64,000 nt of DNA, taken from NCBI GenBank assembly GCA_964057225.1, contig OZ059899.1, positions 4,092,001 to 4,156,000 on the forward strand, written 5' to 3'. Both the position numbers and the translations under genes were made by a program. This document shows, piece after piece, positions 1-10,300 of this stretch (positions within the stretch are counted from its first letter, which is position 1; every line of letters starts with the position of its first letter). Below the pieces are notes generated by a model. It did no database searches, was not told where the DNA came from, and saw only the letters and a program-made list of their open reading frames with translations. The stretch is from Auanema rhodensis (taxonomy: Eukaryota; Nematoda; Chromadorea; Rhabditida; Rhabditidae).

Positions 1-66
1 TTTTAAGCTGCGTCGATCTGTGTTATCAGATTTGCGCTAGCTTAAAAATGCACCGAGATATCAACT

Positions 67-88
67 GATATAAGTTCACACTTATATC
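67..88. repeat. Perfect 9-bp hairpin with 4-base loop, present in nearly every unit
   Basis: GATATAAGT (67-75) is the exact reverse complement of ACTTATATC (80-88), with loop TCAC. The common class D change 77T lies in the loop, giving TTAC, so the stem is untouched. Stem-breaking changes are rare: 82A in units 59, 122 and 129, and a change in unit 155. A GATATC palindrome at 57-62 lies just upstream. Confidence 0.85.
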
Positions 89-196
89 CTCGATTTTCAC
101 CCTGAAGAATTAATTTTTTCGTTGAATAACATTGTCCATCGTCTTTGCCTTGAAAAAAGGAATCTAAAAACATCTACTTTTTGCTAAATTATTTTG

Positions 197-217
197 AAAT
201 TTTTCGAAAAAATTTTT
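197..217. repeat. A/T-tract with TTTTTCGAAAAA palindrome
   Basis: Positions 200-211 form the self-complementary TTTTTCGAAAAA, and 208-217 form AAAAATTTTT. Runs of A and T in this phase are known to favour curved DNA and to affect nucleosome placement. The B2, B3 and P marker 203C breaks the first palindrome, and 214G (units 53, 73 and 87) breaks the second. Any role in packaging is inferred. Confidence 0.65.
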
Positions 218-300
218 GTCAAAATGTTTTTGGAAGCAATGTTGAGTGTACATGGAAACTCAACATACACTAATGCATCATTTTTCAAACGATCATAACT
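215..300. other. Near-invariant block of the monomer (candidate functional element)
   Basis: Reading all units by eye, this 86-bp segment shows almost no differences. I noted only 224T in unit 107 and 269C in units 34, 42 and 45. In contrast, positions 1-60, 145-205 and 310-350 hold most class markers. The segment includes the 239-266 hairpin and ATGCAT at 273-278. In some satellites a conserved segment marks a protein-binding site. Chance or conversion bias could also produce it. Confidence 0.55.
239..266. repeat. Perfect 9-bp hairpin with 10-base loop, present in every unit
   Basis: ATGTTGAGT (239-247) pairs with ACTCAACAT (258-266), with loop GTACATGGAA. A competing 5-bp fold uses GTGTA (246-250) with TACAC (266-270). 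By eye I found no unit with a change inside either arm, which is unusual given the variation elsewhere in the monomer. It sits in the most conserved part of the unit. Confidence 0.85.
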
Positions 301-349
301 AATTTTTGTATTAAGCGTTTCTCAATGTAGTATAGTGCATTCGATGCGG

Positions 350-400
350 ATTTTTAAGCTGCGTCGATCTGTGTTATCAGATTTGCGCTAGCTTAAAAAT
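350..400. repeat. Dyad over the monomer boundary (hairpin or cruciform), present in each unit
   Basis: Positions 350-351 and 1-9 (ATTTTTAAGCT) pair perfectly over 11 bp with 39-49 (AGCTTAAAAAT). GCG at 10-12 then pairs with CGC at 35-37, with T38 bulged. A further 5-bp stem, ATCTG (16-20) with CAGAT (27-31), closes a 6-base loop. The coordinates given are the copy between units 1 and 2. Several class markers fall in the arms: 4G, 49A and 16T each remove one pair, and I see no compensating change. The structure may form in DNA under torsion or in a transcript. Formation is inferred from sequence only. Confidence 0.8.
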
Positions 401-702
401 GCACCGAGATATCAACTGATATAAGTTCACACTTATATCCTCGATTTTCACCCTGAAGAATTAATTTTTTCGTTGAATAACATTGTCCATCGTCTTTGCC
501 TTGAAAAAAGGAATCTAAAAACATCTACTTTTTGCTAAATTATTTTGAAATTTTTCGAAAAAATTTTTGTCAAAATGTTTTTGGAAGCAATGTTGAGTGT
601 ACATGGAAACTCAACATACACTAATGCATCATTTTTCAAACGATCATAACTAATTTTTGTATTAAGCGTTTCTCAATGTAGTATAGTGCATTCGATGCGG
701 AT

Positions 703-3700
703 TTTTAAGCTGCGTCGATCTGTGTTATCAGATTTGCGCTAGCTTAAAAATGCACCGAGATATCAACTGATATAAGTTCACACTTATATCCTCGATTTTC
801 ACCCTGAAGAATTAATTTTTTCGTTGAATAACATTGTCCATCGTCTTTGCCTTGAAAAAAGGAATCTAAAAACATCTACTTTTTGCTAAATTATTTTGAA
901 ATTTTTCGAAAAAATTTTTGTCAAAATGTTTTTGGAAGCAATGTTGAGTGTACATGGAAACTCAACATACACTAATGCATCATTTTTCAAACGATCATAA
1001 CTAATTTTTGTATTAAGCGTTTCTCAATGTAGTATAGTGCATTCGATGCGGATTTTTAAGCTGCGTCGATCTGTGTTATCAGATTTGCGCTAGCTTAAAA
1101 ATGCACCAAGATATCAACTGATATAAGTTCACACTTATATCCTCGATTTTCACCCTGAAGAATTAATTTTTTCGTTGAATAACATTGTCCATCGTCTTTG
1201 CCTTGAAAAAAGGAATCTAAAAACATCTACTTTTTGCTAAATTATTTTGAAATTTTTCGAAAAAATTTTTGTCAAAATGTTTTTGGAAGCAATGTTGAGT
1301 GTACATGGAAACTCAACATACACTAATGCATCATTTTTCAAACGATCATAACTAATTTTTGTATTAAGCGTTTCTCAATGTAGTATAGTGCATTCGATGC
1401 GAATTTTTAAGCTGCGTCGTTCTGTGTTATCAGATTTGCGCTAGCTTAAAAATGCACCGAGATATCAACTGATATAAGTTCACACTTATATCCTCGATTT
1501 TCACCCTGAAGAATTAATTTTTTCGTTGAATAACATTGTCCATCGTCTTTGCCTTGAAAAATGGAATCTAAAAACATCTACTTTTTGCTAAATTATTTCG
1601 AAATTTTTCGAAAAAATTTTTGTCAAAATGTTTTTGGAAGCAATGTTGAGTGTACATGGAAACTCAACATACACTAATGCATCATTTTTCAAACGATCAT
1701 AACTAATTTTTGTATTAAGCGTTTCTCAATGTAGTATAGTGCATTCGATGCGAATTTTTAAGCTGCGTCGTTCTGTGTTATCAGATTTGCGCTAGCTTAA
1801 AAATGCACCGAGATATCAACTGATATAAGTTTACACTTATATCCTCGATTTTCACCCTGAAGAATTAATTTTTTCGTTGAATAACTTTGTCCATCGTCTT
1901 TGCCTTGAAAAAAGGAATCTAAAAACATCTACTTTTCGCTAAATTATTTTGAAATTTTTCGAAAAAATTTTTGTCAAAATGTTTTTGGAAGCAATGTTGA
2001 GTGTACATGGAAACTCAACATACACTAATGCATCATTTTTCAAACGATCATAACTAATTTTTGTATTAAGCGTTTCTCAATGTAGTATAGTGCATTCGAT
2101 GCGAATTTTTAAGCTGCGTCGTTCTGTGTTATCAGATTTGCGCTAGCTTAAAAATGCACCGAGATATCAACTGATATAAGTTCACACTTATATCCTCGAT
2201 TTTCACCCTGAAGAATTAATTTTTTCGTTGAATAACATTGTCCATCGTCTTTGCCTTGAAAAAAGGAATCTAAAAACATCTACTTTTTGCTAAATTATTT
2301 TGAAATTTTTCGAAAAAATTTTTGTCAAAATGTTTTTGGAAGCAATGTTGAGTGTACATGGAAACTCAACATACACTAATGCATCATTTTTCAAACGATC
2401 ATAACTAATTTTTGTATTAAGCGTTTCTCAATGTAGTATAGTGCATTCGATGCGGATTTTTAAGCTGCGTCGATCTGTGTTATCAGATTTGCGCTAGCTT
2501 AAAAATGCACCGAGATATCAACTGATATAAGTTCACACTTATATCCTCGATTTTCACCCTGAAGAATTAATTTTTTCGTTGAATAACATTGTCCATCGTC
2601 TTTGCCTTGAAAAAAGGAATCTAAAAACATCTACTTTTTGCTAAATTATTTTGAAATTTTTCGAAAAAATTTTTGTCAAAATGTTTTTGGAAGCAATGTT
2701 GAGTGTACATGGAAACTCAACATACACTAATGCATCATTTTTCAAACGATCATAACTAATTTTTGTATTAAGCGTTTCTCAATGTAGTATAGTGCATTCG
2801 ATGCGGATTTTTAAGCTGCGTCGATCTGTGTTATCAGATTTGCGCTAGCTTAAAAATGCACCAAGATATCAACTGATATAAGTTCACACTTATATCCTCG
2901 ATTTTCACCCTGAAGAATTAATTTTTTCGTTGAATAACATTGTCCATCGTCTTTGCCTTGAAAAAAGGAATCTAAAAACATCTACTTTTTGCTAAATTAT
3001 TTTGAAATTTTTCGAAAAAATTTTTGTCAAAATGTTTTTGGAAGCAATGTTGAGTGTACATGGAAACTCAACATACACTAATGCATCATTTTTCAAACGA
3101 TCATAACTAATTTTTGTATTAAGCGTTTCTCAATGTAGTATAGTGCATTCGATGCGAATTTTTAAGCTGCGTCGTTCTGTGTTATCAGATTTGCGCTAGC
3201 TTAAAAATGCACCGAGATATCAACTGATATAAGTTCACACTTATATCCTCGATTTTCACCCTGAAGAATTAATTTTTTCGTTGAATAACATTGTCCATCG
3301 TCTTTGCCTTGAAAAATGGAATCTAAAAACATCTACTTTTTGCTAAATTATTTCGAAATTTTTCGAAAAAATTTTTGTCAAAATGTTTTTGGAAGCAATG
3401 TTGAGTGTACATGGAAACTCAACATACACTAATGCATCATTTTTCAAACGATCATAACTAATTTTTGTATTAAGCGTTTCTCAATGTAGTATAGTGCATT
3501 CGATGCGAATTTTTAAGCTGCGTCGTTCTGTGTTATCAGATTTGCGCTAGCTTAAAAATGCACCGAGATATCAACTGATATAAGTTTACACTTATATCCT
3601 CGATTTTCACCCTGAAGAATTAATTTTTTCGTTGAATAACTTTGTCCATCGTCTTTGCCTTGAAAAAAGGAATCTAAAAACATCTACTTTTCGCTAAATT

Positions 3701-4212
3701 ATTTTGAAATTTTTCGAAAAAATTTTTGTCAAAATGTTTTTGGAAGCAATGTTGAGTGTACATGGAAACTCAACATACACTAATGCATCATTTTTCAAAC
3801 GATCATAACTAATTTTTGTATTAAGCGTTTCTCAATGTAGTATAGTGCATTCGATGCGAATTTTTAAGCTGCGTCGTTCTGTGTTATCAGATTTGCGCTA
3901 GCTTAAAAATGCACCGAGATATCAACTGATATAAGTTCACACTTATATCCTCGATTTTCACCCTGAAGAATTAATTTTTTCGTTGAATAACATTGTCCAT
4001 CGTCTTTGCCTTGAAAAAAGGAATCTAAAAACATCTACTTTTTGCTAAATTATTTCGAAATTTTTCGAAAAAATTTTTGTCAAAATGTTTTTGGAAGCAA
4101 TGTTGAGTGTACATGGAAACTCAACATACACTAATGCATCATTTTTCAAACGATCATAACTAATTTTTGTATTAAGCATTTCTCAATGTAGTATAGTGCA
4201 TTCGATGCGGAT
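703..4212. repeat. Two tandem copies of a 5-mer HOR (A-B-C-D-E), 1755 bp each
   Basis: Units 3-7 (703-2457) and 8-12 (2458-4212) show the same class order A, B, C, D, E. Shared markers are 55A in the second unit, 158T and 195C in the third, 77T, 131T and 182C in the fourth, and 16T in the last. Unit 12 differs from unit 7 by 195C and 317A, and it begins the B2-type module that follows. The near identity at a 1755-bp offset indicates recent block duplication by unequal exchange. Confidence 0.85.
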
Positions 4213-7200
4213 TTTTAAGCTGCGTCGATCTGTGTTATCAGATTTGCGCTAGCTTAAAAATGCACCAAGATATCAACTGATATAAGTTCACACTTATATC
4301 CTCGATTTTCACCCTGAAGAATTAATTTTTTCGTTGAATAACATTGTCCATCGTCTTTGCCTTGAAAAAAGGAATCTAAAAACATCTACTTTTTGCTAAA
4401 TTATTTTGAAATTTCTCGAAAAAATTTTTGTCAAAATGTTTTTGGAAGCAATGTTGAGTGTACATGGAAACTCAACATACACTAATGCATCATTTTTCAA
4501 ACGATCATAACTAATTTTTGTATTAAGCATTTCTCAATGTAGTATAGTGCATTCGATGCGGATTTTTAAGCTGCGTCGATCTGTGTTATCAGATTTGCGC
4601 TAGCTTAAAAAAGCACCAAGATATCAACTGATATAAGTTCACACTTATATCCTCGATTTTCACCCTGAAGAATTAATTTTTTCGTTGAATAACATTGTCC
4701 ATCGTCTTTGCCTTGAAAAAAGGAATCTAAAAACATCTACTTTTTGCTAAATTATTTTGAAATTTCTCGAAAAAATTTTTGTCAAAATGTTTTTGGAAGC
4801 AATGTTGAGTGTACATGGAAACTCAACATACACTAATGCATCATTTTTCAAACGATCATAACTAATTTTTGTATTAAGCGTTTCTCAATGTAGTATAGTG
4901 CATTCGATGCGGATTTTGAAGCTGCGTCGATCTGTGTTATCAGATTTGCGCTAGCTTAAAAATGCACCGAGATATCAACTGATATAAGTTCACACTTATA
5001 TCCTCGATTTTCACCCTGAAGAATTAATTTTTTCGTTGAATAACATTGTCCATCGTCTTTGCCTTGAAAAATGGAATCTAAAAACATCTACTTTTCGCTA
5101 AATTATTTCGAAATTTTTCGAAAAAATTTTTGTCAAAATGTTTTTGGAAGCAATGTTGAGTGTACATGGAAACTCAACATACACTAATGCATCATTTTTC
5201 AAACGATCATAACTAATTTTTGTATTAAGCGTTTCTCAATGTAGTATAATGCATTCGATGCGGATTTTTAAGCTGCGTCGATCTGTGTTATCAGATTTGC
5301 GCTAGCTTAAAAATGCACCGAGATATCAACTGATATAAGTTTACACTTATATCCTGGATTTTCACCCTGAAGAATTAATTTTTTCGTTGAATAACTTTGT
5401 CCATCGTCTTTGCCTTGAAAAAAGGAATCTAAAAACATCTACTTTTCGCTAAATTATTTTGAAATTTTTCGAAAAAATTTTTGTCAAAATGTTTTTGGAA
5501 GCAATGTTGAGTGTACATGGAAACTCAACATACACTAATGCATCATTTTTCAAACGATCATAACTAATTTTTGTATTAAGCGTTTCTCAATGTAGTATAG
5601 TGCATTCGATGCGAATTTTTAAGCTGCGTCGTTCTGTGTTATCAGATTTGCGCTAGCTTAAAAATGCACCGATATATCAACTGATATAAGTTCACACTTA
5701 TATCCTCGATTTTCACCCTGAAGAATTAATTTTTTCGTTGAATAACATTGTCCATCGTCTTTGCCTTGAAAAAAGGAATCTAAAAACATCTACTTTTTGC
5801 TAAATTATTTTGAAATTTTTCGAAAAAATTTTTGTCAAAATGTTTTTGGAAGCAATGTTGAGTGTACATGGAAACTCAACATACACTAATGCATCATTTT
5901 TCAAACGATCATAACTAATTTTTGTATTAAGCATTACTCAATGTAGTATAGTGCATTCGATGCGGATTTTTAAGCTGCGTCGATCTGTGTTATCAGATTT
6001 GCGCTAGCTTAAAAATGCACCAAGATATCAACTGATATAAGTTCACACTTATATCCTCGATTTTCACCCTGAAGAATTAATTTTTTCGTTGAATAACATT
6101 GTCCATCGTCTTTGCCTTGAAAAAAGGAATCTAAAAACATCTACTTTTTGCTAAATTATTTTGAAATTTCTCGAAAAAATTTTTGTCAAAATGTTTTTGG
6201 AAGCAATGTTGAGTGTACATGGAAACTCAACATACACTAATGCATCATTTTTCAAACGATCATAACTAATTTTTGTATTAAGCATTTCTCAATGTAGTAT
6301 AGTGCATTCGATGCGAATTTTTAAGCTGCGTCGTTCTGTGTTATCAGATTTGCGCTAGCTTAAAAATGCACCAAGATATCAACTGATATAAGTTCACACT
6401 TATATCCTCGATTTTCACCCTGAAGAATTAATTTTTTCGTTGAATAACATTGTCCATCGTCTTTGCCTTGAAAAAAGGAATCTAAAAACATCTACTTTTT
6501 GCTAAATTATTTTGAAATTTCTCGAAAAAATTTTTGTCAAAATGTTTTTGGAAGCAATGTTGAGTGTACATGGAAACTCAACATACACTAATGCATCATT
6601 TTTCAAACGATCATAACTAATTTTTGTATTAAGCGTTTCTCAATGTAGTATAGTGCATTCGATGCGGATTTTGAAGCTGCGTCGATCTGTGTTATCAGAT
6701 TTGCGCTAGCTTAAAAATGCACCGAGATATCAACTGATATAAGTTCACACTTATATCCTCGATTTTCACCCTGAAGAATTAATTTTTTCGTTGAATAACA
6801 TTGTCCATCGTCTTTGCCTTGAAAAATGGAATCTAAAAACATCTACTTTTTGCTAAATTATTTCGAAATTTTTCGAAAAAATTTTTGTCAAAATGTTTTT
6901 GGAAGCAATGTTGAGTGTACATGGAAACTCAACATACACTAATGCATCATTTTTCAAACGATCATAACTAATTTTTGTATTAAGCGTTTCTCAATGTAGT
7001 ATAGTGCATTCGATGCGAATTTTTAAGCTGCGTCGTTCTGTGTTATCAGATTTGCGCTAGCTTAAAAATGCACCGAGATATCAACTGATATAAGTTTACA
7101 CTTATATCCTCGATTTTCACCCTGAAGAATTAATTTTTTCGTTGAATAACTTTGTCCATCGTCTTTGCCTTGAAAAAAGGAATCTAAAAACATCTACTTT

Positions 7201-7371
7201 TTGCTAAATTATTTTGAAATTTTTCGAAAAAATTTTTGTCAAAATGTTTTTGGAAGCAATGTTGAGTGTACATGGAAACTCAACATACACTAATGCATCA
7301 TTTTTCAAACGATCATAACTAATTTTTGTATTAAGCGTTTCTCAATGTAGTATAGTGCATTCGATGCGGAT
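3862..7371. repeat. E-B2-B3-C-D 5-mer HOR, two tandem copies
   Basis: Units 12-16 (3862-5616) and 17-21 (5617-7371) follow the order E, B2, B3 (or B2), C, D. The E and B2 units carry 317A, the third unit is followed by 4G, and C begins with that 4G. Private changes mark the copies: 335A in unit 15, TCCTGG in place of TCCTCG in unit 16, 57T and a T-to-A change just after 317A in unit 17, and 16T in unit 19. This is the recurring module of the left domain. It is seen again at 18253, 28081, 32994 and 37206. Confidence 0.82.
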
Positions 7372-10300
7372 TTTTAAGCTGCGTCGATCTGTGTTATCAG
7401 ATTTGCGCTAGCTTAAAAATGCACCGAGATATCAACTGATATAAGTTCACACTTATATCCTCGATTTTCACCCTGAAGAATTAATTTTTTCGTTGAATAA
7501 CATTGTCCATCGTCTTTGCCTTGAAAAAAGGAATCTAAAAACATCTACTTTTTGCTAAATTATTTTGAAATTTTTCGAAAAAATTTTTGTCAAAATGTTT
7601 TTGGAAGCAATGTTGAGTGTACATGGAAACTCAACATACACTAATGCATCATTTTTCAAACGATCATAACTAATTTTTGTATTAAGCGTTTCTCAATGTA
7701 GTATAGTGCATTCGATGCGGATTTTTAAGCTGCGTCGATCTGTGTTATCAGATTTGCGCTAGCTTAAAAAAGCACCAAGATATCAACTGATATAAGTTCA
7801 CACTTATATCCTCGATTTTCACCCTGAAGAATTAATTTTTTCGTTGAATAACATTGTCCATCGTCTTTGCCTTGAAAAAAGGAATCTAAAAACATCTACT
7901 TTTTGCTAAATTATTTTGAAATTTCTCGAAAAAATTTTTGTCAAAATGTTTTTGGAAGCAATGTTGAGTGTACATGGAAACTCAACATACACTAATGCAT
8001 CATTTTTCAAACGATCATAACTAATTTTTGTATTAAGCGTTTCTCAATGTAGTATAGTGCATTCGATGCGGATTTTGAAGCTGCGTCGATCTGTGTTATC
8101 AGATTTGCGCTAGCTTAAAAATGCACCGAGATATCAACTGATATAAGTTCACACTTATATCCTCGATTTTCACCCTGAAGAATTAATTTTTTCGTTGAAT
8201 AACATTGTCCATCGTCTTTGCCTTGAAAAATGGAATCTAAAAACATCTACTTTTTGCTAAATTATTTCGAAATTTTTCGAAAAAATTTTTGTCAAAATGT
8301 TTTTGGAAGCAATGTTGAGTGTACATGGAAACTCAACATACACTAATGCATCATTTTTCAAACGATCATAACTAATTTTTGTATTGAGCGTTTCTCAATG
8401 TAGTATAGTGCATTCGATGCGAATTTTTAAGCTGCGTCGTTCTGTGTTATCAGATTTGCGCTAGCTTAAAAATGCACCGAGATATCAACTGATATAAGTT
8501 TACACTTATATCCTCGATTTTCACCCTGAAGAATTAATTTTTTCGTTGAATAACTTTGTCCATCGTCTTTGCCTTGAAAAAAGAAATCTAAAAACATCTA
8601 CTTTTTGCTAAATTATTTTGAAATTTTTCGAAAAAATTTTTGTCAAAATGTTTTTGGAAGCAATGTTGAGTGTACATGGAAACTCAACATACACTAATGC
8701 ATCATTTTTCAAACGATCATAACTAATTTTTGTATTAAGCGTTTCTCAATGTAGTATAGTGCATTCGATGCGGATTTTTAAGCTGCGTCGATCTGTGTTA
8801 TCAGATTTGCGCTAGCTTAAAAATGCACCGAGATATCAACTGATATAAGTTCACACTTATATCCTCGATTTTCACCCTGAAGAATTAATTTTTTCGTTGA
8901 ATAACATTGTCCATCGTCTTTGCCTTGAAAAAAGGAATCTAAAAACATCTACTTTTTGCTAAATTATTTTGAAATTTTTCGAAAAAATTTTTGTCAAAAT
9001 GTTTTTGGAAGCAATGTTGAGTGTACATGGAAACTCAACATACACTAATGCATCATTTTTCAAACGATCATAACTAATTTTTGTATTAAGCGTTTCTCAA
9101 TGTAGTATAGTGCATTCGATGCGGATTTTTAAGCTGCGTCGTTCTGTGTTATCAGATTTGCGCTAGCTTAAAAATGCACCGAGATATCAACTGATATAAG
9201 TTTACACTTATATCCTCGATTTTCACCCTGAAGAATTAATTTTTTCGTTGAATAACTTTGTCCATCGTCTTTGCCTTGAAAAAAGGAATCTAAAAACATC
9301 TACTTTTTGCTAAATTATTTTGAAATTTTTCGAAAAAATTTTTGTCAAAATGTTTTTGGAAGCAATGTTGAGTGTACATGGAAACTCAACATACACTAAT
9401 GCATCATTTTTCAAACGATCATAACTAATTTTTGTATTAAGCGTTTCTCAATGTAGTATAGTGCATTCGATGCGGATTTTTAAGCTGCGTCGATCTGTGT
9501 TATCCGATTTGCGCTAGCTTAAAAATGCACCGAGATATCAACTGATATAAGTTTACACTTATATCCTCGATTTTCACCCTGAAGAATTAATTTTTTCGTT
9601 GAATAACTTTGTCCATCGTCTTTGCCTTGAAAAAAGGAATCTAAAAACATCTACTTTTTGCTAAATTATTTTGAAATTTTTCGAAAAAATTTTTGTCAAA
9701 ATGTTTTTGGAAGCAATGTTGAGTGTACATGGAAACTCAACATACACTAATGCATCATTTTTCAAACGATCATAACTAATTTTTGTATTAAGCGTTTCTC
9801 AATGTAGTATAGTGCATTCGATGCGGATTTTTAAGCTGCGTCGATCTGTGTTATCCGATTTGCGCTAGCTTAAAAATGCACCGAGATATCAACTGATATA
9901 AGTTCACACTTATATCCTCGATTTTCACCCTGAAGAATTAATTTTTTCGTTGAATAACATTGTCCATCGTCTTTGCCTTGAAAAAAGGAATCTAAAAACA
10001 TCTACTTTTTGCTAAATTATTTTGAAATTTTTCGAAAAAATTTTTGTCAAAATGTTTTTGGAAGCAATGTTGAGTGTACATGGAAACTCAACATACACTA
10101 ATGCATCATTTTTCAAACGATCATAACTAATTTTTGTATTAAGCGTTTCTCAATGTAGTATAGTGCATTCGATGCGGATTTTTAAGCTGCGTCGATCTGT
10201 GTTATCAGATTTGCGCTAGCTTAAAAATGCACCGAGATATCAACTGATATAAGTTCACACTTATATCCTCGATTTTCACCCTGAAGAATTAATTTTTTCG

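Larger units (their letters stand above)
1..351. repeat. Reference monomer (unit 1, class A)
   Basis: This unit equals the left-domain consensus and supplies the numbering used in all other entries (position 1 = first T of TTTTAAGCTG). By hand count it has 57 C and 53 G in 351 bp, or 31% G+C, and 12 CpGs (at 11, 14, 35, 54, 91, 120, 140, 205, 290, 316, 342 and 347). Landmarks are a dyad over the unit boundary (350 to 49), a GATATC site at 57-62, a 9-bp hairpin at 67-88, an A/T-tract with a TTTTTCGAAAAA palindrome at 197-217, a 9-bp hairpin at 239-266 and ATGCAT at 273-278. I see no internal half-length (about 175 bp) duplication. The length is close to two nucleosome repeats, which is only a suggestion about packaging. 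Confidence 0.97.

Noticed and set aside
118-134. Possible CENP-B box (TTCGTTGAATAAC...)
   Set aside because: It begins TTCG with A at the right spacing but lacks the CGGG half of the known consensus. The other TTCG, at 340-343 (TTCGATGCGGA), lacks the central A. I see no valid CENP-B box.
1-351. Primate alpha satellite, or a dimer of about 175-bp subunits
   Set aside because: The sequence does not resemble alpha satellite, and comparing the two halves of the unit by eye shows no convincing internal duplication.
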